DNA from: Decorospora gaudefroyi
Taxonomy: Eukaryota; Ascomycota; Dothideomycetes; Pleosporales; Pleosporaceae
DNA: 64,000 nt
Direction: 5' to 3'
NCBI GenBank assembly: GCA_010015605.1
Contig: ML975245.1
Span: 248,001 to 312,000, forward strand
This document shows positions 53,412 to 64,000 of this stretch, piece after piece. How positions within the stretch are numbered: position 1 is the first letter of the stretch; the number at the start of each line of letters is the position of its first letter. The notes below the pieces were generated by a model. It was not told the origin of the DNA, ran no database searches, and saw only the letters and a list, made by a program, of their open reading frames with translations. Made by a program: the position numbers and the translations under genes.

Positions 53412-53711
53412 TCATTCGACTGAACTCGGTGCGATGAAGGGTATGGGTACGCCATTCAAGTTCACCCACTGTATCGACACTCCACGCGCCTCGCGCCCCG
53501 CATCCCCTCTAGTCTCTACAGCGTCACTGCCGGGAGTTTCCGGTGTCGTTCTTTGGCGCCGCCTGACTATGCCGGCTTCTTCGAGTTTGGGGCTCCAGTA
53601 CGGATGCGTGCCCTTGTGTATCCGCCAGAGTTCGTAGTTTCCGAGGATTAGGACGACGGTGGAAGCGATGGGGATTTTGGAGAGGTAGTGGTAGAAGCGT
53701 GAAGAACTCAT
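53412..53711 (-). CDS. small protein of unknown function with one membrane segment
   Basis: Intronless, 99 residues. It starts SSRFYHYLSKIPIASTVVLI; the hydrophobic stretch IPIASTVVLILG is followed by NYELWRIHKGTHPYWSPKLE, which looks conserved rather than random. The second half is Arg/Glu/Thr-rich (RRRQRTTPETPGSDAVETR) and ends VNLNGVPIPFIAPSSVE. I do not recognise a family. A role in a mitochondrial or ER membrane is possible from the anchor and the positively charged flank, but this is a guess. It shares a 401-bp promoter with PRP22. The main support is the composition and the good ATG; expression evidence would settle it. Confidence 0.55.
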   Translation of the reverse strand: MSSSRFYHYLSKIPIASTVVLILGNYELWRIHKGTHPYWSPKLEEAGIVRRRQRTTPETPGSDAVETRGDAGREARGVSIQWVNLNGVPIPFIAPSSVE

Positions 53712-54112
53712 TGCGGTGCGTGGAACGGCGGGAAAGGACGCGGATCGATTCTGGGATGTTTTCGAGACTGAACTTCTGAGGTGGGCCGATGAAGTGGACG
53801 GTTGACGTGCGGAGTCTGGCGAGCGGTGAGTGGCTGCAATGCAGGGATGCCTTACCTAGATGCCTGGACACGCTAGGGCTACTAGCGCGCATTCGCCGCC
53901 GAGCCGCATCAACTTTCTTGACGACCTATTACCTATTACGTCGCAGCACCCATTCATCTATTCAACTTTTACTCCATACATACGACCAAAATACAGGATA
54001 CAATACGACGAGAGAGCAGCGAAAGCGACGGCGAGACTCTAGGCCTACTGATTACGGCGCGTCGACTCTGCAGCAACCAAAATAATATCTGAATTGCGGC
54101 CAGACTGCAGCC
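53712..54112. promoter_or_regulatory. divergent promoter, small protein gene / PRP22
   Basis: 401 bp between outward-facing start codons. No gene or specific site recognised. Confidence 0.45.
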
Positions 54113-57100
54113 ATGGACGATCTCGCCAACCTCGAGTTCCTGTCGCTCGTCTCTAAGATCACATCAGAGATCCAAAATCACGTGGGGGTCTCTGACAAGA
54201 CGCTCGCCGAGTTTGTTATCGATCAGCATGCCGGGTGCAATGGCGTTGCCGAATACATGGCGAAGCTGGAGGCCATGGGCGCCGAATTTCCCCAGAGCCT
54301 AGTGGAAAGCATCGATCGACTGATTCTGACGCTTCACCCCAAGTACAAGAACAAGAATGGAAATGGAAACCAGGCAAGCGCAATCGGGGAAAACAGCAAA
54401 GATGTCGCGGATCGCAAGACGCGAGTCTTCAAGGGGTTGGCCATCCCGGATAAAGAAGTAGCCTATGAGGTCGCCGACGAAGAGCCCTTGAACGACGCAG
54501 CACAAGGCGATGCACTGGACGATACATTTGCCATGCTGGAGGGTCTGGCAGGGAAGGCGCCGAACAAGCCCAAACAGGTGTCACGAAAGAGAAGCATGAG
54601 CCCATACGACAGCGACGACGACGTCGGCAGGAGCAAGCGACATAGACATAGGGCATACTCTCGGTCACGATCCCCGTCACGAAGTCCGAGACGGGGACGG
54701 GGGCGGGACCAGAACGACGAGTTGGTCTTCGAGGACGAGTTCGGGCGCACGCGCACAGTAAAGCCGTCCAACAAGCAACGAAGCCGCAAGAAGTACCGCG
54801 ACGAAGACCTCGACGAGTTCCGACGACCACCGACTCCTGAGCTCGACGATGAGCCGGTACTGTACAAGGTCTACGATGGCAAGGTCACAGGTGTGAAGGA
54901 CTTTGGTTGCTTCGTCAATATACGGGGCGTCAAGGGCAAGGTAGACGGCCTCGTACATGTCACACAAATGATGGAAGGACGCGTCAATCATCCGTCGGAT
55001 CTCGTGTCACGATGGCAGGAGGTAAAAGTAAAGGTCATTAAGACGGAGGGTGGCCGGATATCACTGTCGATGAAAGAGGTGGACCAACGGACTGGACGCG
55101 ATCTTGCGCCTGAGAAGCGCATCGCGTCGTTTGGAACGGGCGCGAACTCGCAGGGGCTCGGAGGTATACCTGGGCTTGATAGTTCGGTACCCGTCGTTGA
55201 AGATGGCTATAACAGTCGCAAGAACGGCGTGCGGAAGCGGATGACTTCACCGGAGCGCTGGGAGATCAAGCAACTCATTGCATCTGGCGTGGTACCGAAG
55301 TCGGACTATCCCGATATCGACGAGGACTATAACGCGCACGTCAATGGCGAGGGTGGTTTCGAGGAGGAGGAAGATGTGGACATTGAAGTGCGCGAAGAGG
55401 AGCCGCCCTTCTTGGCGGGCCAGACCAAACAATCACTAGAACTCTCACCCATTCGAGTCGTCAAAGCTCCTGATGGCTCACTCAACCGCGCTGCCATGGC
55501 TGGAGATACACTAGCGAAAGAACGCCGTGACCTCCGGCAACAAGAAGCTCAGGAGAAAGCTGCCAAGGAGGCAGCAAATGTTGACCTGAGTAGTCAATGG
55601 AACGATCCTATGGCCCAACAGCGACAGTTCGCCAGCGACCTGCGCAATACCCGAACGAACCAGCCTAGCGAAGCGCTACCTGAGTGGAAGAAGATATCCA
55701 CCAACAGTCGAGACGCCTCCTTTGGCAAACGCACCAACATGAGCATCAAGGAGCAACGGGAGTCTTTGCCCGTCTTCAAATTGAGAGAAGAGCTTCTTAA
55801 AGCCATCGCGTCCTACCAAATATTGGTCGTCGTGGGCGAGACCGGGTCCGGAAAGACCACGCAGATGACCCAATACCTAGCAGAAGCTGGGTATGCCAAC
55901 GAACTGGTCATCGGTTGTACTCAACCTAGACGTGTAGCGGCGATGAGTGTGGCCAAACGCGTCGCAGAAGAAGTCGGCTGCGTTCTCGGCAATGAAGTTG
56001 GCTACACGATCCGATTCGAGGATAAGACATCACCGGATACAAGGATTAAATACATGACGGACGGTATCTTGCAGCGTGAGATTCTCTTGGATCCCATGCT
56101 ATCCAAGTACAGCTGTATCATGCTTGACGAAGCACACGAACGTACGATTGCGACAGACGTCCTGTTCGGACTCTTGAAGAAGACACTCAAGCGACGCCCG
56201 GACATGAAACTCATCGTCACCAGTGCTACGCTGGACGCCGACAAGTTCTCAGAGTACTTCTACAACTGCAAGATCTTTACCATTCCGGGGCGGACCTTTC
56301 CCGTTGAAGTCATGTACAGTCGAGAACCTGAGTCTGATTATCTCGACGCGGCATTGGTGACGGTCATGCAGATCCACCTAACGGAGCCAGGAGGTGATAT
56401 ACTGTTGTTTTTGACGGGCAAAGAGGAGATTGACTCATCCTGTGAGATCCTAACCGAGCGCATGAAGGCTCTCGGCCCGAATGTGCCTGAGTTGATGATT
56501 CTACCCATCTATGGAGCGCTGCCCTCCGAGGTTGCATCCCGCATTTTCGAACCCGCGCCTGCCGGCAGCCGCAAAGTCGTCATAGCTACCAACATTGCTG
56601 AGACGAGTTTGACCATTGATGGTATCTACTACGTCGTGGACCCAGGTTTCGTCAAACAGAGTTCGTATGACGGCAAGCTGGGCATGGATCGACTTCAAAT
56701 TACGCCTATCTCGCAGGCCCAGGCTCGTCAGAGGAGTGGTAGGGCCGGCAGAACTGGCCCGGGAAAGTGTTTCCGCTTGTACACAGAGGCTGCATTCCAG
56801 AACGAAATGCTGCCGACTACTATTCCGGAGATCCAGCGCCAGAATCTGTCGAATACCATCTTAATGCTTAAAGCCATGGGCATCAATGATCTCCTCCACT
56901 TCGATTTCATGGACCCGCCGCCTACAAACACAATGTTAACAGCTTTGGAAGAATTGTACCAGTTGGCTGCGTTGGATGATGAAGGCCTACTCACGCGTTT
57001 GGGTCGCCAGATGGCCGATTTCCCTATGGACCCGTCATTATCGAAGTCGCTCATCAAGTCGGTCGAGCTCCAATGCTCAGACGAGATTCTTACCATTGTC

Positions 57101-57763
57101 GCCATGATCAGCGCTACCCAATCCGTCTTCCACCGCCCACGCGACAAGCAGCAACAGGCGGACCAGAAAAAGCAGAAATTCAACGACCCATCCGGCGATC
57201 ACATTACCCTGCTTAACGTCTATAACGGCTGGAAACAAGGTGGATTTAGTACGCCCTGGTGCCACGAGAACTTTGTCATACCGAGAAATATGCAAAGGGT
57301 GAAGGATGTCAGGAACCAGCTGCTGCAAATTATGGCGCGACATAAACACCATGTCGTGTCATGCGGACGCAACACAATCAAGGTCCGGCAAGCTCTCTGC
57401 AGCGGCTTCTTCCGCAACTCGGCGCGCAAGGATCCTGCGGAAGGCTACAAGACGCTGGTCGAAGGCACACCTGTGTATCTGCATCCTTCTTCCTCGTTAT
57501 TTGACAAGCCGGCCGAACACGTCCTATACCACAGCCTGGTTGAGACGACGAAGGAGTACATGCACGTCTGTAGTGCTATCGAGCCGAAGTGGCTCGTCGA
57601 AGCGGCACCGACGTTCTTCAAGGTCGCGCCGACTGACCGGCTGTCGAAGAGGAAGAAGGCCGAGCGCATTCAGCCGTTGCACAACAAGTTCGCGGGTGAA
57701 GACGACTGGAGATTGAGTGCGCAGAGGAGGGCCGGACGCGGTGGCGGCGGCACATGGGGTTGA
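54113..57763 (+). CDS. PRP22: DEAH-box pre-mRNA splicing helicase Prp22 (DHX8)
   Basis: ATP-dependent RNA helicase that releases spliced mRNA from the spliceosome after the second step. Intronless, 1216 residues. N-terminal helical region, then an Arg/Ser-rich stretch near residue 170-200 (YSRSRSPSRSPRRGRGR), then an S1 RNA-binding domain at about 245-320 (KVTGVKDFGCFVNIRGVKGK). The helicase core has Walker A GETGSGKTTQMTQ near 575, DEAH in LDEAHERT near 671, SAT near 702 and motif VI QRSGRAGRTGPG near 872. The winged-helix/ratchet and OB-fold regions follow (HFDFMDPPPTNTMLTALEEL and later CSGFFRNSARKDPAEGYKTL). The C-terminus is basic with a Gly-rich end (RRAGRGGGGTWG). The S1 domain ahead of a DEAH core distinguishes it from Prp2, Prp16 and Prp43. 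Confidence 0.96.
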   Translation: MDDLANLEFLSLVSKITSEIQNHVGVSDKTLAEFVIDQHAGCNGVAEYMAKLEAMGAEFPQSLVESIDRLILTLHPKYKNKNGNGNQASAIGENSKDVADRKTRVFKGLAIPDKEVAYEVADEEPLNDAAQGDALDDTFAMLEGLAGKAPNKPKQVSRKRSMSPYDSDDDVGRSKRHRHRAYSRSRSPSRSPRRGRGRDQNDELVFEDEFGRTRTVKPSNKQRSRKKYRDEDLDEFRRPPTPELDDEPVLYKVYDGKVTGVKDFGCFVNIRGVKGKVDGLVHVTQMMEGRVNHPSDLVSRWQEVKVKVIKTEGGRISLSMKEVDQRTGRDLAPEKRIASFGTGANSQGLGGIPGLDSSVPVVEDGYNSRKNGVRKRMTSPERWEIKQLIASGVVPKSDYPDIDEDYNAHVNGEGGFEEEEDVDIEVREEEPPFLAGQTKQSLELSPIRVVKAPDGSLNRAAMAGDTLAKERRDLRQQEAQEKAAKEAANVDLSSQWNDPMAQQRQFASDLRNTRTNQPSEALPEWKKISTNSRDASFGKRTNMSIKEQRESLPVFKLREELLKAIASYQILVVVGETGSGKTTQMTQYLAEAGYANELVIGCTQPRRVAAMSVAKRVAEEVGCVLGNEVGYTIRFEDKTSPDTRIKYMTDGILQREILLDPMLSKYSCIMLDEAHERTIATDVLFGLLKKTLKRRPDMKLIVTSATLDADKFSEYFYNCKIFTIPGRTFPVEVMYSREPESDYLDAALVTVMQIHLTEPGGDILLFLTGKEEIDSSCEILTERMKALGPNVPELMILPIYGALPSEVASRIFEPAPAGSRKVVIATNIAETSLTIDGIYYVVDPGFVKQSSYDGKLGMDRLQITPISQAQARQRSGRAGRTGPGKCFRLYTEAAFQNEMLPTTIPEIQRQNLSNTILMLKAMGINDLLHFDFMDPPPTNTMLTALEELYQLAALDDEGLLTRLGRQMADFPMDPSLSKSLIKSVELQCSDEILTIVAMISATQSVFHRPRDKQQQADQKKQKFNDPSGDHITLLNVYNGWKQGGFSTPWCHENFVIPRNMQRVKDVRNQLLQIMARHKHHVVSCGRNTIKVRQALCSGFFRNSARKDPAEGYKTLVEGTPVYLHPSSSLFDKPAEHVLYHSLVETTKEYMHVCSAIEPKWLVEAAPTFFKVAPTDRLSKRKKAERIQPLHNKFAGEDDWRLSAQRRAGRGGGGTWG

Positions 57764-58063
57764 TTTTGAGCATGGAGAAAATGTTTTGTTTATTGGAGTT
57801 TGAGGGTGAGAAGAAAGAAGGGAATACCATTTAGCGTAGTTTTTGTTTATCGTAGACATACTAACATAGGCTATGCACCCTAGTTTACATCCTCCGTATG
57901 TGCTCGTATATGACGATGATAGCCCGAGATGTACGTGCACAGACCACCATGTACTTCCCGATTGGGACAGCGCGACCGCGTTTTCGCGTGTTTACAGCCC
58001 CCGCCGAACTCCTGGCTCCAGCAAAGAGCACCCCACCTCACGACGAGACGAAACCAATAAACG
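57764..58063. other. tandem spacer, nothing seen
   Basis: 300 bp holding the PRP22 3' end and the MCM6 promoter; no element recognised. Confidence 0.45.
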
Positions 58064-61000
58064 ATGTCTTCTCTTCTAGATCTCGCGCTGAACTCGGACG
58101 CAGCGCCTACTCCCTCGAGCGACGCCGGCTATGCTCGACGGCCACCACAAATACCATCCTCGTCGGCGAGGCCCCGCGGACCGCCCTCTGAAAGCGCGGG
58201 CGCAAACAGCGATGTCGAAGGGAATCCCGACGATGAGATTGTTGGAGCACGAGGACCAGGCCGGCGGACCAATGCGCCACGAACAGATATACCCAAGGTT
58301 GTAGATGTTACGGGAGAGACGCTGTCGCTCCGCTTTCAGGAGTTCCTGGAGAAGTAGGCCTCCCGACGCGCGCGATGCTGCAGGCTGTACTGATAAGAAG
58401 CCAGCTACACAGAAGATCCGTCTTCATCGGCGCTTCCGGCCTCAAGTGCTGTCCCCACTACAGACAAGTACTACATTGCACAGATAAGGGGCATGAGGCT
58501 CTACGGTCTCTCTACCCTATACGTCGACTACACCCACCTCCTCAGACATGAAGATGGCATCCTGGCCGCTGCGATTGCGAGCGAATACTACCGCTTCCTG
58601 CCATACATGGTCCGCGCCCTGCACAACCTCATTGCGAAGTATGAGCCCAAATACTTCCGCCAGCACAAACAACCAGCTTCGACAGCCTCTGCAGCGGGCA
58701 CCTCGACCGCCGACAATGCTACGAGCCAGAACGAGAGCCTCAATGAGAAGACTTCGAATCAACAGACGGACAAGCTCTTCACCCTGGCGTTCTACAACCT
58801 ACCTCTCGTTTCGCGCATTCGGCAGCTACGAACCACGTCAATTGGCAGCTTGCTTTCCATTTCTGGAACCGCAACACGAACATCTGAAGTCCGACCGGAG
58901 CTCTCTATGGCGACCTTCGTGTGCGAGGTCTGCAACACCGTAGTACCAAACGTCGAGCAGACCTTCAAGTACACCGAGCCAACGCAATGTCCGAATATAG
59001 TATGTATGAACCGAGAAGGCTGGCGACTGGACATTCGACAGTCAACCTTCGTAGATTGGCAGAAGGTGCGCATCCAGGAAAACAGCTCAGAAATTCCGAC
59101 CGGCAGTATGCCCCGAACCATGGACGTTATCCTCCGCGGAGAGATGGTGGATCGCGCAAAGGCTGGAGAGAAGTGCATCTTCACTGGCACTGTCATCGTC
59201 ATTCCAGACGTGAGCCAGTTTCGTGTCCCTGGCGTCCGACCACAAGCGATGAGGGACACATCAAACACAACACGCGGGAATGACGTGGGAGGATCAGGTG
59301 TGAGCGGTCTGAAAGCGCTCGGTGTGCGTGACTTGACCTATCGGATGTCCTTTCTCGCGTGTATGGTCTCACCAGACCACTCAACTCCCGGACAAACCTC
59401 CAACCATCATTTGACTGGCCAGGCTAGCAATATTCTCGCTTCACTTGGTCAGGGACAGATTGAGTCAAATGCAACGAGCGGCGAAGAAGCTCAAGAAGAG
59501 TACCTTGGCACCTTGACTGCTGCTGAGATTCAAGACCTCAAAGACATGGTACACAAGCCGAACATCTTCATGCGACTTGTTGACTCAATCGCCCCGATGG
59601 TCTACGGCCACCAAGTCATCAAGAAAGGACTCCTGCTCCAGCTCATGGGTGGAGTGTCGAAGGAGACGCCAGAAGGTATGGCTCTGCGTGGAGACATCAA
59701 CATCTGCATCGTGGGCGACCCTTCGACGTCGAAGTCACAGTTCTTGAAGTACATCTGCAGCTTCCTTCCTCGTGCCGTCTACACCTCCGGTAAGGCTTCC
59801 TCAGCTGCCGGTCTTACGGCTGCAGTCGTCAAAGACGAGGAGACTGGAGAGTTTACAATTGAGGCTGGTGCCCTCATGCTTGCTGATAATGGTATTTGCG
59901 CCATCGACGAGTTCGACAAAATGGACATTGCCGATCAAGTTGCCATCCACGAAGCCATGGAACAACAGACCATTTCCATCGCGAAGGCTGGTATCCAAGC
60001 CACACTCAACGCCCGAACCTCCATCCTCGCAGCAGCTAACCCGGTTGGTGGCCGTTACAACCGCAAGACGACACTACGCGCCAACGTCAACATGTCAGCG
60101 CCGATTATGTCGCGTTTCGATCTGTTCTTTGTAGTTCTAGACGAGTGCGACGAGGTGGTAGACCGCCATCTTGCTGAGCACATTGTCGGTATTCACCAGT
60201 ATCGAGATGAGGCTGTAGACCCCGAGTTCAATACCGAGCAGCTGCAACGCTACATCCGGTTCGCAAGGACCTTCCGACCAGAGTTCACCGACGAAGCGCG
60301 AGAGACGCTAGTCGAGAGGTACAAGGAACTACGAGCGGATGACGCACAGGGTGGAATCGGGCGCAACAGCTACCGTATCACAGTGCGACAGCTGGAGAGT
60401 ATGATCCGTCTCTCAGAAGCGATTGCAAAGGCCAATTGCGTCAGCGACATCACGCCCGAGTTCGTCAAAGAAGCATACAACCTCCTGCGCCAATCCATCA
60501 TCTCGGTCGAAAAAGACGACGTCGAGGTTGAAGACGACGACGACGAAGCCCTCCTCGCCGCAGCAGAGCAACAAGACGGCGATGCGCCAATGGACGACGG
60601 CGAGCAAGCCGACACACGAGATCGAACGGCCACCCCGGCAGCAGCACCACCCCCCCGCGAGAAGACGAAGATCACGCACGACAAATACGTGGCCATGCGC
60701 AACATGTTCATCAAGCGCGTCAACCAAGACCAAGAAGAAACGCAAGACGGCGTCGAAGAAGAAGAGCTCCTCATCTGGTACCTCGAGCAGAAAGAATCCG
60801 AAATGGAAACGCAAGAAGATCTCGACAAGGAGCGGGCTCTCGCGAAAAAAGTGTTGAAGAAGGTTGTCAAGGTACGTTCTAAACACAAAACCCCAAATTC
60901 TTTTCATCTCCTCTCCCCCCATCTATTTTTCTATTTGTTACTTGTGCTAAACTACATGAACAGGAAGAATACCTCATCTTGATCCGGGGTGAGGGGCTGG

Positions 61001-61086
61001 CGGATGACCAGGGCCAGCAGGCTGAGGGTAATGATAGGCTGGTTTATGTCCTGCATCCTAACTGTCCTATTGAGGATATTGTTTAG
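58064..61086 (+). CDS. MCM6: DNA replication licensing factor Mcm6 (3 exons)
   Basis: Subunit of the Mcm2-7 replicative helicase loaded at origins in the nucleus. Exons 58064-58353, 58405-60871 and 60964-61086 give 959 residues. The first splice restores LRFQEFLENYTEDPSSS. The N-terminal domain has STLYVDYTHLLRHEDGILAA and a C4 zinc finger (CEVC..CPNIVC near residues 269-296). The AAA+ core has Walker A GDPSTSKSQFLK near 533, Walker B CAIDEFDKMD near 594 and the arginine finger SRFD near 667. RQLESMIRLSEAIAKANC and the C-terminal winged-helix segment EEYLILIRGEGLADD, supplied by exon 3, mark it as Mcm6. An acidic insert (DDVEVEDDDDEALLAAAEQQ) separates core and C-terminal domain. Introns are 51 and 92 nt. 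Confidence 0.95.
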
Positions 61087-61648
61087 TAATGGGGATGTCG
61101 TGGTGGGTGGGTGGTGTGTGATATGAACAGTATGGATATGAAGCGATGAAGAATCTGTTTGTTGAATGGAGATGATGTGTACCATGCACAATCATGTCGA
61201 GCCAGCGTTCACATCTCTTTTTTTTGGGGGGGGTGGCCCCTTTGAAACTGGAGTTTTAGATATTTGAGCGCATGGTATTCCAACCCAATCTATCCTTTTT
61301 TTTTCAGACCAGAAAGTCTCTTGTTCGTTTGAGCGCCGTGAGATTTCCCTTTCTCTCTCTTTTGACATGTGCATTTTTACGTGCGCTTGTGTATATATGT
61401 GTGTGTATAGGGAGTATCACAACGCAGGAAAAAAACTGGTGAGTAAGTGACAAACTTGTATGCTGGGCCGTGATTAGAGAATATGATCTAACATGTTTCC
61501 CCCATTTCTATCACCTGATTTTTCAACACTCTATATGATATGTTCGTGCTTCCAGCCCACTCATTCACCAAAAGCTCATGTGCTCATTACTCCACAAACA
61601 CACTCAAAACGTTGCATCGCTGACTGCTTGGGCCCCCTATCCCCTCAT
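61087..61648. other. convergent 3' spacer with homopolymer tracts
   Basis: 562 bp between the MCM6 and epimerase stops. Contains T and G homopolymers back to back near 61219-61235, a poly-T near 61297-61305 and a short GT/TA-rich tract near 61390-61410. No gene. Confidence 0.6.
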
Positions 61649-62918
61649 TCAAGCCTTCTTGTTCTTCAACGCATCCAAAAATTCTTTTGGCGGTTGTTGC
61701 GAATAGCCCTCGGGGTTATTCTCTGTCCACCTCCACAGATCCGCACATGCGTCTTCCAGTGTAAACTCCGTCTTCCAGTCCAACTCCTTATTCGCGAGCG
61801 AGGGGTTTGCCGTCAAGTCGAGGACGTCGCCATGTCTCCGTGGCGCAACCTCGTATGCCAGATCGCGACCAACGACCTTGCTGAAGGCGTTGATCATCTC
61901 GAAGACGGTGGAGCCCTTGCCCGTGCCCAGATTCCACGCCTTGACGCCCGGCTGCTGGTCGCGGAGGTAGTTGAGTGCTTGGAGATGGCCTCGGGCCAGG
62001 TCGAGGACGTGGATGTAATCGCGGATCGCTGTGCCATCCTTGCTCTTGTAGTCGTCGCCGAAGACGAGAAGCTTGTCGCGCTTGCCAATCGCTACCTGCG
62101 CCAGCAGAGGAAGCAGGTTATAGGGCACACCCAGTGGATTCTCGCCCATGATGCCACTCGGATGCGCACCAGCGGGGTTGAAATACCTCAGCAGCGCCGC
62201 GTTCCACTTCTTGATATCCTTCTCAGCCTTGCCCGCCTTCTTCGCATTGTTGCGTTCCGCCTCGATGGTGTCGGTGATGGCACCCTCAATGGTAGACTTT
62301 GTGCGGCCGTAAACGTTTGTGGGGCCAATGGGGCAGTGTTCGGGGATGGGGATCATGCCGGGCACGCGCGTGGCGTCGCCGTAGACGGTCGCGGACGAAG
62401 AGAAGACGATGTTGGTAACGTTGTGTTTTACCATTGAGCTGAGTAGGGCAATGGAGCCGCCGACGTTGACGCGGTAGTACGTGAGTGGGATCTCGCCAGA
62501 TTCTCCAACCGCCTGGGCAAGTGTTAGTTTGGGGGGCCTTTTGCGGTCAACACATGGGACGGACGGACCTTGAGCGCGGCGAAATGGATCACATTGTCAA
62601 TATCCGGGTTTTCCTCGAACACCTTGTCGAGCGCGGCTTCATCGGTTACGTCGCAATGGTAGAAAGCAGGGCGCTTGCCGCAGATGAGCTCGATGCGGTT
62701 CACGACTTCTGCAGACGAGTTGTAGAGGTTGTCGACGATGACGACCTTGTAGTCGGCCTCGAGAAGCGCGAGAGCTGTAAAAGAGCCGATGTAGCCGGTA
62801 CCACTATTTTCTTGTCAGCGCCAATGGTTCGCGGTGTTTTGTCAATAACTATGTCCCTGCGCGGGTGGTGGGGTGGTGGGGTAGCTTACCCGGTGACAAG
62901 AACGGATCCTACAACCAT
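61649..62918 (-). CDS. GAL10: UDP-glucose 4-epimerase (3 exons)
   Basis: Interconverts UDP-galactose and UDP-glucose in the Leloir pathway, using bound NAD. Exons 62918-62890, 62803-62569 and 62512-61649 give 375 residues, the length of a stand-alone epimerase; the C-terminal mutarotase domain of yeast Gal10 is absent. The first splice completes the Rossmann motif VTGGTGYIGS. Catalytic residues are visible as SSSATVYG and the YGRTK Tyr-X3-Lys pair. Other blocks: VIHFAALKAVGESGEIPLTY across the second junction, LLRYFNPAGAHPSG, GTAIRDYIHVLDLARGH and the C-terminal GYSQQPPKEFLDALKNKKA. Introns are 86 and 56 nt. It converges on MCM6. No other GAL gene is adjacent. Confidence 0.95.
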
Positions 62919-64000
62919 TTTTGGAGGTGTGGTATGTTTAGAGAGGGAAGAGAGCTAGGTAGAGATGGTACTGCTCTTATGTGGTCTGGTGTTCGTGTTC
63001 AATGGCGAGTTGCAGAGACGTAACAACAGGCAACACGAACATGTTGGGTCCCTGATTGTGCCACTAGGCTCTAGCAATATGGGGGCGGATACGTCTCCGA
63101 ATGGGGCAAGAGGCGTGTCGCACGCAGTCCACTGCTCGTGATATCTGGTTTTATCTGTTCTCATGCCATCTGGCGTCTGAAGATATGGCATGCTTGACTG
63201 AATAATAAGCAGTATGTCGGGATGCAAACCATGCGGATGACATGGGGCCTTGTCGCGGTACGAGTGGTTGCCTCTCCACATTGACCCAGTCATGTATCCC
63301 TACAGAACTCCTACCGTCTTCTTCAGTTACACGGTGCATCGACCGCAGCTGCTGTCTGACACAGCGGCGGACTAGGTGACGCAGGTACATGCGAGAAGGC
63401 GAAAATAAGCGTTGCGGAGGTCCCGCTGGGTCCGGCAGATTCATGCATCATCCATGGCTGGTGGTAGCGGAGACACTAGTAGCCAGTCTTGTCGATACAC
63501 ATCTAGGTGTTCCCAACTGTCTATTCCTGCTCCTGTCTGGTCTTCTCTAGTCATCGCATCGAAGCAATGCCAGGTCACACACCGCTCGCGCCGGATTGAG
63601 CGCGTGCTCGCTTAGCCTGCCGCTTGCGGTTGTTCGCAGTGGCTTGGGCGCAGGCTGAACCCTTGCACCTCAAAGCGCGACCTCGGACTTCCATCGACTC
63701 CCATTGTCACCATCACTACATGTCCAGAGCACTGTGTCGCACTCCAAGAACATGAATGCGAATCGCGCACTGAAGACATACGCGCGCCCCAACTTCTTCT
63801 TTGAACCTAACCGCAGTGGTGCTGCCGACCGCGACGCGTGAAACTCTTGCCCACGTGTGTTTACGCACCCCGGACAGGGCCCAACATCAACAAGTTCGTC
63901 ATTCCAGTGGCTATAGAGATAAAGTCGCTTTTGAACGCCTCAGTGGAGTCGCAAAGTTTGACGGAAAAGGACGTGGAATTCAAGCGGACGTGTAAGTCGG
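62919..64000. other. final 1.1 kb, no supported gene
   Basis: The part next to 62918 must hold the epimerase promoter. Only short frames follow. From 63752 an ATG opens a 29-codon frame, and the last 130 bases are open in more than one frame up to a GTAAGT at the window edge, so the first exons of a plus-strand gene could begin here. This cannot be resolved inside the window. Confidence 0.5.

Noticed and set aside
61493..62437. 314-codon plus-strand open frame
   Set aside because: Lies antisense to the UDP-glucose 4-epimerase exon 3, whose motifs are unmistakable; the plus-strand translation has no family features.
1..64000. tRNA genes, rRNA, CRISPR arrays, transposons
   Set aside because: I looked for tRNA T-arm words, long direct or terminal repeats, regular spaced repeats and transposase/reverse-transcriptase motifs and found none I could support; short RNAs could still be missed by eye.

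Overview
This is nuclear DNA of a filamentous ascomycete fungus (Pezizomycotina). The evidence is dense genes on both strands, many 45-90 nt GT..AG introns with CTAAC/CTGAC-like branch points, and typical mould families: a psi-factor-type dioxygenase-P450, a DUF3176 protein, a Pth11-like rhodopsin-fold receptor and a KTR mannosyltransferase. A Dothideomycete (Pleosporales-like) origin is a guess from general appearance. I see no transposon, rRNA, tRNA or CRISPR array.

Layout. 1-2791: 3' part of the mitochondrial RNA polymerase. 3931-6466: multi-pass membrane protein. 6559-9984(-): Ppo-type fatty-acid dioxygenase/P450. 11679-14252(-): splicing factor Syf1. 14712-15709: V-ATPase subunit D. 16073-16989(-): U1A/U2B''-type snRNP protein. 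17608-19065: MFS transporter. 19541-20593(-): FAD synthase. 21096-25887: sulfite reductase beta subunit. 26302-27192: pyridoxamine-phosphate oxidase. 27318-28666(-): TDT-family transporter. 29224-31545(-): DUF3176 protein. 32342-34068: TPR protein. 35706-37047: Pth11-like membrane protein. 37360-38022: Hikeshi/Opi10. 38165-38839(-): HD-domain gene split by an in-frame TGA. 39503-40951: oxysterol-binding protein. 41077-44157(-): large protein of unknown function. 44489-45899(-): secreted aspartic protease. 47743-50455(-): Pat1. 51203-52504: KTR mannosyltransferase. 53412-53711(-): small protein. 54113-57763: Prp22 helicase. 58064-61086: Mcm6. 61649-62918(-): UDP-glucose 4-epimerase. The last kilobase has no gene I can support.

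How the genes work together. Most are housekeeping genes in divergent or convergent pairs. The clearest functional grouping is at 19.5-28.7 kb. FAD synthase and sulfite reductase share a 502-bp promoter, followed by an FMN-dependent PLP-forming oxidase and a transporter of the family that includes malate and sulfite carriers. The shared promoter contains a perfect 10-bp match to the published consensus for the CYS3 sulfur regulator. Three splicing factors (Syf1, U1A-type, Prp22) and an mRNA-decay factor (Pat1) also lie here, but apart from one another.

Most notable: the CYS3-type palindrome; an 83-codon open frame in phase after the polymerase stop; a conserved HD hydrolase interrupted by one TGA; micro-exons of 7 and 11 nt; and a Ppo enzyme that lacks the I-helix Asn expected of linoleate diol synthases. 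Exon borders were set by eye from splice signals, reading phase and remembered family sequence. I ran no searches.
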